A DNA stretch of 64,000 nucleotides from Opisthorchis felineus (GCA_004794785.1 SJOL01001962.1:445613-509612); one strand, 5' to 3'; shown: positions 1 to 13,800, counted from the stretch's first letter. The notes: a model not told the origin generated them from the sequence alone. Translations and numbers: made by a program.

Positions 1-2404
1 CGTGTATGTGACCCTACTTTCATCCGATCTGACTTCTGGCCCTGGTTGATCTTACCCGTTACGTCCTAGTGATTCGTGCTGTATTTTTTTTGCCTTATGC
101 TTGTCAGTCTGCACAAAACTGTACACCCCAGTCTCCTAGGCGGTTGCGTCGATTCTATGTCACGTATTTCAGCAGCCCGATAGCAGGTACAACAGACAAA
201 ATATCAATTACCTGTCCAAAACACCCGGATAGACGTAAGGGACCACCACCATCAATGGAGTGTGCCTCCATGAGTCAGAATCAGCATTGTGCTACGCAAC
301 CTGCAAAAAGCTTTGTGGCGTTATAAAGTTCGGGGTATGAGCGATTTCCTCATATTGTTGAAATCTCCCCACTCCGTACCTACTTATCTCATCACTCTTC
401 GGAAACGATACGCGTTGTTGGCGTTTTTTGCATCGCCAGAGCCAAAGGGATATTCGTAATTTCCCGGCTGAAACAGATCCCTTCTGTACGGATATCATAA
501 CCACTATGATTGAATGCGTTGTACCATCTATGAGGATTTTGATTTTATTATTACAGATGATACTCCAAGTGACAAAAATTCCGTCCAGGATTAAGAGTGT
601 TGAACCTAAATACGAACAAACCCTACGTACATCTTCATTTTCTCAAACTCTTGAGTTATTGCCTTTCTTAATTTTTCCATATGATCACGTAGCTATAGTG
701 CTTTTAGTCAGATGAATCTGTGTTCATCTCATTTCGCATTGTTATAGGTATTGGTGCAAACGTTTCTGATGTTAGTCTTAACAGAGTTGATGGGCTATTT
801 GAACAATATACAGCAACATTTTACAATTCTATCTCATCAAAACCGAACTTCTACCGTGAAGGCACCTAACCTGCAGTTCCAGTTTAAGCCCTACCAGTTT
901 TCGGTAGTGCACATACATTAAATGTGAATTCCTGGGCTCAAATTTGAGTAAGTCTATAGAATGTATAAACAACATTTAAATGGTTTTAGGATAAAACCAA
1001 AAATCCGTCCAGCGAGAGGTTACCCGGAATTTTCCCCAAAGAATCATTTCCTTAAATTCCGCATAATTTTTCTAATGATGCACAACATGTACTGTCCGAA
1101 AATCGTTCCGTTGTGTCTTTTATCAGTGGTAAATATAATGGCGGCCTTAGAACTGCATAGCCTAATGGGTTCTAATCAATTATGAACTATGTTTGTATCC
1201 TATAATGGGGAGATCAATCAGAACACCGACTAATATCAGACAATTTGAATGTAACCGCACAGTTTTTTTCTAGCTCCCACAACCTAGTAACAGCATAGAT
1301 CAAAGTGTATCCAAAGGGTAAACGCTTTGAAGTCTTGCAACAAATTGCAACCTACATATATCTGGATCGTCTGGTTATATTCCCCTTAAACGTAGGTTTA
1401 TCTGTTGTTTGCATATATCCCACAGTTAACCTTCTAACAAAAAAGTTCTTTATAACAGTACCTATTGTTCCAAATCGAAAGCTTCCAAAGTGAAAAGATG
1501 TGCTCAAGAACCCCGAATAAGTAATCATTGAAAGGAAATGGGCGTACGGAGTTCCTCGGAAAATTCCGTAAATTTACTTAAACTGAGTGTTCTAATCTCT
1601 TTATACAACTGCACAACAATTACTATACAGTTGCCGGGGCAGAGAATTTGATAATTTTTTGAAAAATGTCTACTGAAACATCACTTAGAAAATAACATTT
1701 ACTATACATTCGTTATGAATCACTCGAAACTTGTTAGAACTGAGAACTAAAAATTTTCTCCTTATGCAAACAGTAAATAGCGAACAAAAATTGTAAAATA
1801 CTGATGAGTTACCCTAGAAGTTACATCTACCTGTGGAATACAATTATTATTGTGGGCTGATCTTTATCAAACTAATTGCATCAATACCACATGTTCGCCA
1901 GCCTTCAGTACATCAGACAGATTTCCCGGTTTAGCTGAAGCTTTGAAATCATTCCGGAAATTCGCCTGTTTAATAGCAGTCAAGTGTTATTTCCACATTC
2001 TTCACGGCTTTTGTAAACATTTTGACAACAGTATGGCTTATGAATCTTGGAGTGAAAGGCGGTTAGTCATGGATAGCGATCTTCTACGTTTTCTTCCTGG
2101 TTGGGACACATCAGGTAGATGTAGCAGGATCGGTTGCACTTCCGTTCGTTTCATTGTTTGAAAGAATACTTGAATTTTCTCAAGTAGCCAGATTTCCTGA
2201 AAAGTTTCAAGGCATAGGCCACACGAAGAAAAAAATCCCTTTCACATTCGCCAGGCATCGAGTGGTAGTTAATAGTCACGTGACAGTGTGGCGAAGGGCG
2301 ACAGTTTTAGCCAAGGGGACATGTGGCCGATCTGCCATATCCACCCGATGATCCCAGAACAAAACGCATGCTAGGTTGCTTTTTAAGGCAAACATCTCCC
2401 ACCT
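1..2404. other. No feature recognised
   Basis: AT-rich single-copy-looking DNA. The open frames are all under 105 codons, and none has a domain, a signal-peptide-like start or convincing splice borders. I see no tandem repeat, tRNA-like sequence or transposon motif on either strand. It is best treated as intergenic or intronic. Confidence 0.6.
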
Positions 2405-2545
2405 GCTGAAACATGAGGCGGCGTGGTGCAGCACGTTCAGTTGCCTATGAACATTATAAACGAGAGATTCAACTGGGTTCCAAGTGAGTCTCCCATCAAA
2501 AGCAGGTTAGTATGCAAATGAGTATTTTTCGCAAACACCTAACTT
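2405..2545 (+). repeat. Dispersed repeat, copy 1 (same family as the 40.3-40.7 kb fold-back)
   Basis: This stretch begins at a GAAACATGAGGCGGC motif and runs through TGGTGCAGCACGTTCAG, ACGAGAGATTC, CTGGGTTCCAAGTGAGTC and TATGCAAATGAGTAT. All these blocks recur in the same order at about 40.49-40.61 kb, with roughly one difference in five or six bases. Most also recur near 38.32-38.44 kb. It has no open frame and no recognisable transposase. The family cannot be assigned to a known class from sequence alone; a short non-autonomous element is the simplest reading. Confidence 0.7.
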
Positions 2546-5500
2546 ATAGAACTTATAGACAAACATTTTTGGCTGTTGGAGATTTTATGCACACAACTTC
2601 AGCACCTAAAACGGCATTCCGACTAAAATCTTTTCTTCCGTAGAAACCCTCTGTCGGTATTATGCCACAATGCTGTCAAACAATATTAATGAGCTTGTTT
2701 TCTTATCAGGTGGATTCCTCCAGAGGTCACATCACCCCAACCATCAAACGAATGCCTAACCACCCTGTATAATGCAAAGAATTTTTCAATGGTTATGGTT
2801 TGATTTGCCAGTAAAACATTTGTTCATTCACAATATGATGAAATAAACATAGTCGGCTGTTCATGTTCACATTCAGGGATGGGAATCCAAACAGAGTCAT
2901 CAATAACCTATTACATTTATAAATTGGAAGATTTCGCTATCTAGAAAAGCCTCGATATTTTCTAATACAAAAGTTGAAAGCGTAATAATCTGACGTGCGG
3001 AAAACCAACCCACGGATAAGACGAGATACCAGATTGGACAAACACTGGACTAATTTGTTTCACGCACCTTTGTTATATATTTTTGACGGGCCTAAAATGT
3101 GCATTTTAGCACCGAATACATATGAATGCAGGTGAAGTAGCACACAAGCCTTCGGAACTCATAAATGATGTGACGGTTCTGACGTGTTTATCACCTCGTT
3201 AACTTGCTGCTATCAAGAATCCCCGGGTAACAGAAAAATTTCCTATAATCCCAGGTTCCCATAACAACTATAGTAAGCAAGGGTGCCGAAAAATAGTCGC
3301 TTACAAACGGCCTTTGGTGGTTGAAAATTTATTCAATTTGTGGACAAATATTTCAGTTTATCTCACTAAAATCGGCCAAAAAACGAGGTGGCGGAAGAAC
3401 AAGTGGGTTGAAATCGTTAGCTTAAAATTGGCTAAAAACGGAGGACACCGGGCCTGCTGGACTTGGTACCAGTTTATGTAAGCAATTCTGCTAGGTGAGG
3501 TCTGACTGCGAAGGCGCGTAAATCGTCGTGCATTTTATCGTAACCTATATCACATGTCATACATATATTTCGAGCCAATATTTTTGAAAATGATGGGCCT
3601 AAACCAGCCGCAATGAGGAGTTGAGTAACTTCATTCCCGTCTGTTGTGGTATTATTCATACGGTTCATGGTCAAGTGCTACATTTTAGTTATATGTACAA
3701 ACATTCACTCTGTGCAATATGTTCTGTCCCACGAAAATGGATGCTGATATATAACGATATATGCTAGAGATAGCGAATCGAAATTCGTGTGGAGAATGAA
3801 TAGTTATCAATATGCTGAACTGACCTGGTGTCCAAAGGACAATATATCCCATGCAGTTAAATAGTATCACACTGCAGATCTCATGAGAATCGGCTGGAGC
3901 TGAGGCACACAAATCAGATGACGGCTAGCAACGATGAGCCAATTTTCGAAACTACATGGACTTGACAATCTCCCTTGAATGGGTGCACATATCCAAGTGT
4001 ACTTCAGCGCATTGCTGCCTATAAGGCCAGAAATAATTACGTTGACCGAAGCCTTCCATTTATGTAGGCAGGCGGACTCGCTTTTGGATGAGCGATGTCA
4101 TGCATTGTGCTGTCTGGAAATAATAACCTTCAGCAGACGATCCTGGGGTAGGGAGATTTGAGGAGCTAATGATAGTACGCTTATCAGCCAACCAGAGAGT
4201 TATCTTAATGTTGTAAACCAAGTTTCCTTAATTGAGGCACAATTATGCCTTCAAGTACCTGTGTCAACCAGACTTAACTAATAAAAAGTGTCTGGTCAGC
4301 AAAGTGTGGTCATACAGATAGTTGGTGTATCACTACTCGAACCAACTTAATATTTTACGGATATGAAGTAGTCAAAAAATGACGAAGGAACATTGACTTG
4401 AAAGCCCTTCATCTCCCATGGTTTAAATTGTAATTCTCATAACGCAAAGCCATATGACCGGGTTGATGGGGAGAAAAATTTTGGTGTTGTGGCCTGACAA
4501 TGTATGACACATGCGTGGCAATAAGAGCATACGATGACGCCACAGTAATCATTCAGATTAACTCACTTCTAAAAGCTCCCGACATCGTTTTGTGTTGTGC
4601 AGTTCTACTTCTTTGCTGTGTTCCACCATCTGAAAACGGAGGAATGGGAGAAAAGTGAATGTACATCTGAACCACTCCAAAAGGTTTCACAATATTACCC
4701 ATAATAATACTGTAACGCAAATTTCTAATCAGCTGCTCCTACATTCCAGCAACTACCTGGGTTGGATAACCACACAGTCCTGTAGGGAATGCTTCTTTCG
4801 TCGGCCTAATGAGCGGCAGTTCTTCTCAGGCAGCGTAGAAGTAAATTAGAAAATAGTTTTGTTTGAGGTGTATACCAGGTTTACTACACTTTCTTGGGTA
4901 CAAAGTTTCAAAGCAGGGTATTGCGTTTTTCAGGAATTTTCCGAGTGTCTCCTATCCGGAAGAAGGGTTCATGAGAGGGTAGGATGATGGCTGTATAATC
5001 ATTGCTAAAAAGTTTCCCAAAAATTGTGTGGATTTTGAGTGAAATAACTGGTAATGATGGTGTCACTTTAATAGGAGGCTAACAATCTGCAGCATGCATT
5101 GAAGCCGAAATGAGCACTCACTATACGGAGAGATGGCTTAGGAGATCACTGAAGTGGCAGTCTTTCCAGTGTTTTCTCTTGATCCATCATCTGTCTACTC
5201 TGGGTTTTTCTAATTAATGGTGAGCTCAGCTCTGACCTGAGGTCCAACTAGTAAGGCCGAAAAAATAGGATGAACCACCAGCATTCGAATTTGCATTCAT
5301 GCAAAGTGTAAATTCCCACCGATATTTCATAGACTACTGATTTATAGATTGATTAATGCACAGCAACTAGCTAATAACCTTCACGTGAGCTCGAAACGCA
5401 TGCTTTGACAGCTAATTCGAATAATTACTGGTTCCAAAGCACATTAGCGACGATGAAATGTATAGTTCAACTTAATGCTGTATGTATTATATTTATGGCT

Positions 5501-6957
5501 ATACATAAACTACGGCCATACACATAATCTTCATCAGACTTTCTCTATACCTGCGTAGATAGAGTTCAAATCGTTGTGCTTGTTTTCAGTGTGGATTTCA
5601 CCCTGTAAAAATCCCACTTTGTGATGAAAAGCTTAGAAGCACTGTCCAGCTGTTCCATGCGCACTACGTATCTCAATAAGCATTAGTGGGTTTCTGACCC
5701 CCAACCTTCTGACTAGTAGTTGAACACGCAACCGCTCGGGTACGAGCAGAAAACACCGCAGTAATAGAGACATTAACTGGATTGTAAGTTGGAGTGGCGT
5801 GTGAGTCATAATGTGGGGAACACAGAGTGCTGCAGGGTTCTAGTTTGAGGATTCATCCCCATTTTTCGCACTAGTAAGTGTTACTTTCAGTGTAGTAGGG
5901 ACAAACTGAAAGACACCGAAACGAACAATTATCATGACGGTTGGATCAGGATGTCCCCATGTGCTAAACCCGCAGGAGGTGTCCTGTTGCCTCAGTTGGC
6001 TTCAAGAGGGGGTTTGATCAACTCTAGTACACAGTCTAGCAGCGAACTGCCAGCCTCGTAATGGCACAGAACACTAACTTTCGCCTTTTCTCTTCTGGTG
6101 GAAAGCACCTCCGCCAGAAGGAGTGACTGAAAAGAACTTTCCCAACAAAAACTGTGCACTAACCAGTCTCTTCATAGCATTTCCATGAGATTCAAGAGAC
6201 ACCTTCACTAGTCTTATAAGACATCCATATACAACCATGCTGAGGCTCTTTAAAGTCCTCCGACAATGAGTCACTGGGAAACAGACAAGATTTTCATGGC
6301 TAACTTATCCCTTTGCTTCAAGGTCTCATATAGGGAAATGAGTTTGATCTCCTTACCTCATAGTATCCAGCTATATGAATTATCAAACATCCAAGGATGT
6401 CGCATTTCCATAAGCTTTAATTCGAATAAGAACCTCTCAGCTTTTCACCGCTTGGCTCTACATCTAACAGCAAAACTTATATCGTCAGAATTGCTGCTTA
6501 TAAAGCCTTATTTGAAAATTTTTCGTAGAATCCCTATTTCAAAACTGGTAATATTCTCTTCCAACGAGACTTTATTCATCAGCATGCTCCAAATCACATC
6601 TTGAGCTATATTGCGTGATTGATCACAGGCCCACCAATATCGTGAAACTCTACTAATTTAAGTCGAGAAAGCTCTTAACCCCATATCTGTTATAAAAATA
6701 TGCTTAACCTTCAAGGCACTGATTAGAAATAGTGTAATTCTGCAGTCATGAGAACTGTGGGACTATTCTGGTTAGATAATTATACGGTCGAATTGGAACT
6801 ATTTGGAAAAAACGGAATTCGAGCTGAATCCTTCATGTGCATAATTATCTTTATTATGTTATTATACATAAACATTTATTAAATTTAGTATTATACTATA
6901 TATTTATGTCTTTGCATACCTTTCTGTAAGATATATCGATAACGTTTCAATTTATGT
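2546..6957. other. No gene recognised; AT-rich, a few short open frames
   Basis: Minus-strand frames around 3474-3674 and 6074-6274 are open for about 66 codons each but lack convincing splice borders or known motifs. The segment 6840-6957 is strongly AT-rich. A faint resemblance near 5.6-5.7 kb to sequence near 57.9 kb (AAGCATTAGTGGG) is too short to call a repeat. Confidence 0.5.
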
Positions 6958-7315
6958 TTAGTAATGAAGCTTGTTAAAAATGCTCCTCAAAGAAATCGCC
7001 CCCTGATTTTCTATAGCCTCCGATTTGCCGGCGATAATGCAGTCGTCCTGTATTAAAAAATATGTCATATTTACGGTTTTCTGATGAACACATTTTGCTG
7101 CGCCCCTTGGGATCAAACCATATACAGGGATAATCCGACTGCCGTCGCCCAAAATGTCGAAGTCGGTTTCATCCGTTGCGAATTTGCCGGCAGTTTTGAT
7201 GAGATTTAGACTGGTAAGACTAGAAGACTTGTGACGCTGACCGAGACGCGGCTTTTTCAGCGGTTTGAGCGATATGGATAAGACTTTAAGCTTGGCAAAC
7301 ACCTTTGCCTGAATG
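6958..7315 (-). CDS. Candidate terminal coding exon, unknown product
   Basis: On the minus strand a pyrimidine-containing acceptor ending CACATTCAG is followed by an open frame of about 118 codons to a TAA stop. The segment is clearly richer in G and C than its surroundings. The translation is basic at first (LKPLKKPRLGQRHKSSSLTS), then more mixed (GDGSRIIPVYGLIPRG), and ends FNKLHY. I recognise no domain or family. A donor-like GTAAAT inside the frame means it could also be an internal exon. It could be a relic of an unrecognised mobile element instead. No partner exon was identified. Confidence 0.3.
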
Positions 7316-7639
7316 TGGCTAGGGTGACCTTCATCCGTAGTTCAAAGTCATTAAGCAATGCAATCTATCAAACGGAATCAAATTGCTGGAAACTATATTG
7401 ATCAGTCGACCAGAGCAAGTGCTATACGCGTAACAAAGCTTGACAATGAAACGATTACGGTTTGATTGATCAGACTAGGTTACGTGAACTTAGATAGCCG
7501 TATTACTGTGGGATGTAATTCGCTAAGTGCCTTCTCCAATACGCTGCAAATGTTTCGGTCCACTGACACCTTGTGAGATGGATCCGTTCCGCATCTACGT
7601 TTTCTATAAAGCAGGTTTTCAGATCAGTTAGTCTGGCTC

Positions 7640-7960
7640 TTATCCTTCATTAATTGTTTCCATTGTTTGTGTATTTATTATTTGTCAGTGTTGTATAATT
7701 ATATTATATTATACTGCGTTACAGTATAGAGTAGTATGACACATTACATTGTATTATATTAACTTGTGTTATCTTATATTACTACATCACATTATGTTAT
7801 ATTATTACATTACTTCACATTATATCATGTTGTATAGCAAAGCAATATATGTGATACTACGTAATATATGCATATTGCACATATTTTGCAACATACACAT
7901 GTTATGAACTATTTACCATACGTCATATTGTTTTGTTTATTATTGTTTATTTATTTATTT
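7640..7960. repeat. AT-rich degenerate tandem tract
   Basis: The tract repeats variations of TTATATTA and ATTACATTA for roughly 300 bases (clearest at 7690-7860), ending in a TTTATTTATTTA run. The unit is too diverged for an exact copy number. There is no coding potential. Confidence 0.6.
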
Positions 7961-9347
7961 ACAAAATAATGGTCGTAATAGCCCACTTTCTGTCTTTACA
8001 GCCGTAGTGAACCAGTTCACAGGCCCAATTGGGGCTTTGTAACACCGAAAAGCAGACCTCCTATTTAATTTCGTCACTAGCTCGTCTGTTCGCTGATATC
8101 ATACGCCATTTACTTGAGGGCCATTTTACCCCTGTAGTTCGACGTGCTTATCATAATCAACGGCCACTTTGGCAAGTCAATCTGGTACTGAAATGCTAGG
8201 GCACCACACTCGGCCAGCTTTCTGATAAACTTCTACTTGCACGGCAGTTCTGATCATTTCATTTATCCTGTTGGAAAGGTCACCCAAATCCACAGTAGAG
8301 ATGATGGAAAAGAACAGTTCGAATCTGAGAAAACGTCACAAATATCACACACATTCAGTAGTGTGTTAAGCTCATGTCACGCACAAACCAATCTGACTTG
8401 GTTGATCAGTGTGACAGAAAGCAGCTGGGTGACCAAAAGTTGACTTCAAGCAAACGATGACACATTTGGATGCCACACTTAGGGGACTGAACGGGTGAGG
8501 ATGGTGGAATATGCGACCAGGTCCCAATGATGCTTGTGTGTCTGGGACACAGATAAATCTTAGGTCATGTTATTCATCCACATTTCAGGTTATCCCTTTA
8601 TTCCGATGGCGCCCCTGTAGAGGGCAGAATGAAGTGATGCGGTGTGGTGCCTAAGAGTACGTGGTATTCTGACTACTATTTTGACTACAACCAAACAAGC
8701 AGTTTAAACATGTATATTTTCCGAAGTGTTGCATCTAGTTAGTTGCAAACAAATTTCTTATCTAGGTAAGTCGGGAATCATAAGCCGTTCCTTAGAAGAA
8801 CTAATAGTGAGGGATTTGGAATCACTTGGGAATACCTTTTGTTTGACTTCAACTTATTTCCGAATCAGTCCATTCAGAGAGCAGAAAAAGCGAAATCTCA
8901 TTGTGTTTATCCGATCTTATTCAACAGTCCTTAGCAAATATTATGTGCTTTATGGTAATTTGGCCAATTAAATGACATGGTTGCTGGGCTTGACCGTAAC
9001 ACTTCTGTGACTCCGCCGTTTACTGAAGTGTAAAGAATTCATCTTTGGAAAGATATTCAGTCTGACCTTGTGAAACAACATATAGAGTGTGCACGTGCCT
9101 CGGTGCCACGCTGGATAAGAGGCTTTCAACTTGAAACTTACACCTAAAACGGGACTTGCATGCAATTCTGAGGATTCGAAATTTATGTAAACATGTGACG
9201 CTGAATAACGAAGTGAATAGGATAATCCAACGAATAAGTTGGATCAACTTCCAGATCGACAGACTTTCAATTAAAAGAAACAGCGAAATCGGCTATGAAA
9301 TTTATGCCAACCATGAGATGACAGCGGTCACTGGAATGGGATGCATC
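7961..9347. other. No feature recognised
   Basis: Open frames here are at most 81 codons and without recognisable motifs. On the minus strand this would be 3' of the candidate terminal exon ending at 9348. I did not see an AATAAA poly(A) signal close to that stop codon. Confidence 0.5.
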
Positions 9348-9440
9348 TCATATGGAATATAATCGCGCGGCTTGTTGAGACGCTTCCTTTGCGCTAGGAC
9401 AGGAGAAATTCTTTTCGGACAACCGTCGATGTTGTCGAAT
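9348..9440 (-). CDS. Candidate last coding exon of an unidentified minus-strand gene
   Basis: The acceptor CACCCCATTTTCAG (minus strand) is followed by 30 codons in phase 0 and a TGA stop at 9348-9350. The translation includes RRLSEKNFSCPSAKE and ends ARLYSI. Its entry phase matches the phase-0 exit of the exon candidate at 9530-9574, which in turn matches the exit of the one at 9668-9732. The three therefore form a self-consistent C-terminus of about 66 residues. No family is recognised. A different frame across the same bases is also open for a while, so the exact end is uncertain. Confidence 0.4.
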   Translation of the reverse strand: MRQHRRLSEKNFSCPSAKEASQQAARLYSI

Positions 9441-9529
9441 CTGAAAATGGGGTGTACTGTAACTTGGTAGAGTGATGGAACAATTAACAGACGGCGCAAC
9501 AGTTGTTACAGCTTTAACCGGCAACATAC

Positions 9530-9574
9530 CATGTGTGCTAGGCGGATTGTTTCTTGTTTCATTGGCGCCCCGTT
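9530..9574 (-). CDS. Candidate internal exon (15 codons) of the same minus-strand gene
   Basis: A strong acceptor (TTGTCTTTTAATGTAG) and a donor (ATG then GTATGT) bracket exactly 45 bases, phase 0 to phase 0, encoding NGAPMKQETIRLAHM. The intron to the next candidate (9441-9529) is 89 bases and that to the previous one (9575-9667) is 93 bases; both are short but usable sizes in flatworms. The agreement of three consecutive exon phases is the main support. Such a short segment could still arise by chance. Confidence 0.4.
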
Positions 9575-9667
9575 CTACATTAAAAGACAAGAACACAGAG
9601 TACTTGTTGAAATTATCATTCAGTTGTTCAAAAACATTTAATAAAATACAGCGATTTTATAACTTAC

Positions 9668-9732
9668 CACTGCGGAAACACTTGCTTCGAGAGCTAGAAA
9701 CTGTTTTGCGATTGATCTAACCGCTTCATTTT
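9668..9732 (-). CDS. Candidate internal exon (65 bp) of the same minus-strand gene
   Basis: The acceptor ACCTATGTTTTATTGCAG and near-consensus donor GTG then GTAAGTTA delimit 65 bases. Only one of the three frames is open, entering in phase 1 and leaving in phase 0, and reads NEAVRSIAKQFLALEASVSA plus V. The composition suggests an amphipathic helix. The entry phase equals the exit phase of the exon candidate at 13979-14116, so the two could be joined directly across a 4.2-kb intron. The product is unknown. Confidence 0.45.
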
Positions 9733-10686
9733 CTGCAATAAAACATAGGTAGAGATACTTGTTGCAAACGAAAGTGCGAACTCTAAAGTGCATTGCAAAC
9801 GTGAGACGCACAATTATTGACAAAAGGCTCATTAATTTCGCTGTCACCGGAACAAGTGTCGGCGCTTTTTTATTTGAAGAATATGCCGAAACTAGAGAGT
9901 TATTATCCGTGAGATCTATACAATCAAATAGAATTACAACTCTTCCCAACTGGTGTCAAACTTGATGGCATTAGTGAATCTAGTTTACAGAATGCACACT
10001 GAGCAAATGAGCATTATGTGATCAGGAACAAGTAGGTGTTGAAAAATATTTTCCTCCTGGCAACATATGCGTTTTGTACCATCAGGCAAATGTGCCTTCC
10101 TTTGATGTTTCACCCCCTAAATGAGGAAATTTATGACGAAAATCTGAGAAGCTCTGTATGGGAATCACCAACGGGTGAATCTCACGATTCTGTAGAGACA
10201 TGGCTATAAGTCGAGGACTTTACTGTCCACGAGTGGCTGGTCAACAGTGTACGTAACATGCACCTAGACAGGACACAGAGCACCTCATCCTTCAATCGCG
10301 GGATTCAAGTAAGGCGGCCACGTCTTGACTGATTCCTCTAGTTATGGAATCTCAAACGGTGGACCCCTGTGACTCAGGAATTATGCTCCCTGTTGAGCTG
10401 CTTGCAGTTTGTCAACAGTTGGAAAAAATGTGAAAAATTTAATCGTAGTTACATCCAGTTAGCGAAGCGGACGTTTGCCGAAAAGACGAGCAGAGCTATC
10501 TGGCTGTTCTAACACAAGCCTTGTGAACCTTCCACCTGGAAAGCTGACACACATGAAACCAGACAACGTGTGATTACATGACATAAATCGCGTGACCGTA
10601 GGAAACGAGGTTCTATACCTTGTCTACGTGCGAGTTAACCACACGGCTGACCAGCCACTTGTGACCAAACGGCAAAGTCTCCAGCT
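9733..10686. other. No feature recognised
   Basis: If the exon candidates either side are real, this is intron. No repeat, tRNA-like sequence or transposon motif was seen. Confidence 0.5.
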
Positions 10687-10838
10687 AAAAACTGACTGAC
10701 TGACTGACTGACTGACTGACTGACTGACTGACTGACTGACTGGCTGACTGACTGACTGACTGACTGACCGATTGAATGACCGACTGACTGACTGACTGAC
10801 TGACTCCATGACTGCTGACGGACTGACGGACTGACCGT
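10687..10838. repeat. CTGA tetranucleotide microsatellite
   Basis: Roughly 25-30 copies of the tetramer CTGA (equivalently GACT). They are nearly perfect from 10689 to 10740 and interrupted further on, ending in ACGGACTG variants. Read on the minus strand it gives a spurious Ser-Val-Ser-Gln repeat polypeptide, which is not a gene. Confidence 0.95.
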
Positions 10839-13800
10839 TTCAGAGTGGATTCAGTCGCCACAATTTTAACGGAACTTGGGGACTAGTTCGTTTGACGGTG
10901 CCCACTGTTGATCGAATCTATATCATCGAAACGACGATCACTATCTTCTGCAACCTGACCAATAACTTTTAGAATTACTTCAAATTCGTTACAACGATTC
11001 TTTTAGTCCGCACAAAATGGCCAGTTCACTTTACAATTCTTAAGTGAAGCTAATCGAAGTATTATTTTGTGGCTGCTGTTATCGACCAAAATTTATTAAA
11101 ACCCCTCCCACCTCTTTTATGACATTGGTAACTCGGAGTGCTCAAGCGAAGGGTAGCATTTATTCACTGCTTATGTGTTTGGCAGTAGCCGTTCGAAGTA
11201 TAGGGTATTCAAAGTTGACCACCTTGCTATATTCAGCACAAATATACCATTATTTTCGACTTTTGTAAAAAGATCATAAATCTTGCAAAAAAATGCCAAC
11301 GCAACGAGGAGGTTTTGTGTTGCGTTTAATAGAAGAGAGAACAAAACAATGACAATCTACTCTTCAAAGCAATGAAGAATTGACGAGGGAATTTCAGTTT
11401 TCAAATAACTTCAACTTTTATGCTGCCGTCACAAACCTCCATGAATCCCGTTTACATTTCCCCGTCAAATATTTAGGAAGGCCACGGTACACTGGTTTTC
11501 CAGTTGTCTCCTGCCGAAATTAAGCCCCCATATGGAGAAAAGTTATTTAAATTTAAATTCCGCAACACCCATCATGAAACTGATCGGCCAAATAACGGAA
11601 CCCAAAAATCGAATTGGAAAATTCGGCCGTTTAGCTTCGCGATTTCTCCACAGTAACCACTTTTTGTCACAAAGTAAGGAAGAAGCATTCCTTGCTGTTA
11701 CAACTAATCCCTAGTTATATACGGCGAGGCAGAATTTGCTAGCGCCAAGTTTAGGTCTGTCCAAGCGCAACTTCATTGTTTAGTACTCAGCATCACGACC
11801 AAGTTTATCGTGAGAAGCAACAGTTTCCTTTCTCTTGTTTTTCACCAAATCACGGGATCTATCTTGTAGTTGGGGGTTAAACAGTTTAGTTAAACAGTCA
11901 AGTTGAGCTAGTAAATGTTAGGGAGAATTTGAAATATTGATGAACCGAAATGTGATTGTAGCTCAGTTGTATGGCTCAGTTCAACTGTGCTGTCTGTTGA
12001 AGAGGATTTTGTGATAAATTAGGTATCCGTATCCCATAGAAATATGTGATCACCTAGCTCAGTTAGACTGACTTTATGTGTCACTACGCAGCTAGAGTAG
12101 ACTTAATAAACAGAAAAAAATAGGTGCTATTTTCAGAATATAATGAGATCATATGACCTTATACTCGTTGGTTCTAGAATGTGCTCCGCTTCACAGATAT
12201 CAGAAGCCGCTTGCAGTGGTCTGGGTACCGTAACCTTGTTTTCAGTAAAGTTTAGCCTCTCGACAACGACAAACGAACATTGAAATCTTTTCCGTGACCA
12301 GCCTTAATACAAAGCGCACTCGATCACAATCTTTTCAAATTAGTATTACAACAGCTGCACCTCTGATGAGTTGTTGAAAACAAGCAGCCGGAGTTAAAAT
12401 TCAAAACCAACCAGTGTCCTGCCCTGTGGTGTAATGAAATACCAGCTCCAATAATTATTTGTGCCAATTACACAGTGCTTCAGAAAGTCATCCACGCACC
12501 AGTTTCTGGTACTGGAGAGGTTGGAATTTATGTTGTTTCTAAATTAAATGCTGACAGGTATTGATCAAATGAACAATTTGGAGTTTCGTTGACAAAATTC
12601 AAGTGAGTCCTTCCGCCCGCGAATGTCACCCAAAGGTGCACAGCGCCCCGACCTCGTGAGCCATTCTGTGATAGTCTGTTAGAGAAAGACTTCGCTTGAC
12701 TGCGCTGCTGCTGCGTAAGTTAATGGTTCTACTTCCAGACACGTTATAAAGTAGACCTCATCTTTGTCATAAATAAAATGCGTTGAATTCCATAACGGTA
12801 AGCTGATAGTGTGAATGTTTCCCAAAAGTGAGGAGATAAATCCTAATGGCGGCCGACATTTTACCAGTTGTGAAGTAATTTTTCCAGTGAGCTCCACTTA
12901 GGAAGGAACACTAAGAAATGCAAACCAAAAGGATAAACATCCTGAAACGTCAAAATTTTAGTCCTGTAATCATTCAATCTCCACAACAAGCCATGGAATT
13001 CACCGATTTCACCGAAGAGGAACCGCCTCCCAGGGAATGTTCAGTGTAACCGGTTTCCATTAGCCGTCATTAATATCACGACCGGGATTCAGTGAATCAT
13101 ATAACTATTTAGCCCGAAAACATTGCCAAAAAGAAGTCACAAACAATGTCGCTTTCAAGCATTTATGGAACAAACTTTATAACTTGAGGCTGAACACCAA
13201 AACAGCCCTCATGTCCAAATGATTGCTAACGCGTCTAGCAGAAAACAAATCATGAACGTAAGCGAAGGAAAGAATCAGACTAAGTTATTTTCACGTGTTC
13301 CCTGGTTGATGTGCTGTTGGTCCCTGAAGGGATATAGCTATGCACAAGTGAAGCACGCCAATTTCACTACTAATGAAATCGAGGAGTTTGAGCTTTGTGT
13401 GAGGCATTGCACCACACTGATAATTTCGACTACTTAGTAGGGTCCTTGTCGGGAGCTACGTAGCTCAAATTGTCTGTCCAGCTGCTCAACAATACATTCG
13501 TGGACGAAGTTCCGTAGCGTTAGAAACCCATGGTCAGTGGGCAACCAGAGCTCTGGAACCTGTGCACTTCCAGGTTGTTTACAGCGAGGAAGAACAGTTC
13601 TCCAAACTGACTACAGGATGATTTTGTTTTCGGGACTAGTAACTGATATTAATGCCAGTAGAGAAGTTTAGTACCGTCTCGACAATTTTGCTCAGTGATT
13701 TGACGCAAAGCATCCACGGACAACGTGTCTAAGGTTTCGGCTGGCGTAACATAAACTGGACAATGTACTGGTCGATATTGTCTCCCATCGCCTGGTCTCA

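Noticed and set aside
2480..2495. Near-consensus 5' splice site AAGTGAGT taken as an exon end
   Set aside because: It recurs in other copies of the dispersed repeat, so it is a property of the repeat and not evidence of a gene here.
10624..10809. Ser-Val-Ser-Gln repeat polypeptide on the minus strand
   Set aside because: It is the translation of the CTGA microsatellite and has no independent coding evidence.
12360..12385. CTGATGA followed by GAAA as a hammerhead core
   Set aside because: The bases between cannot form stem II and there is no stem III or cleavage triplet.
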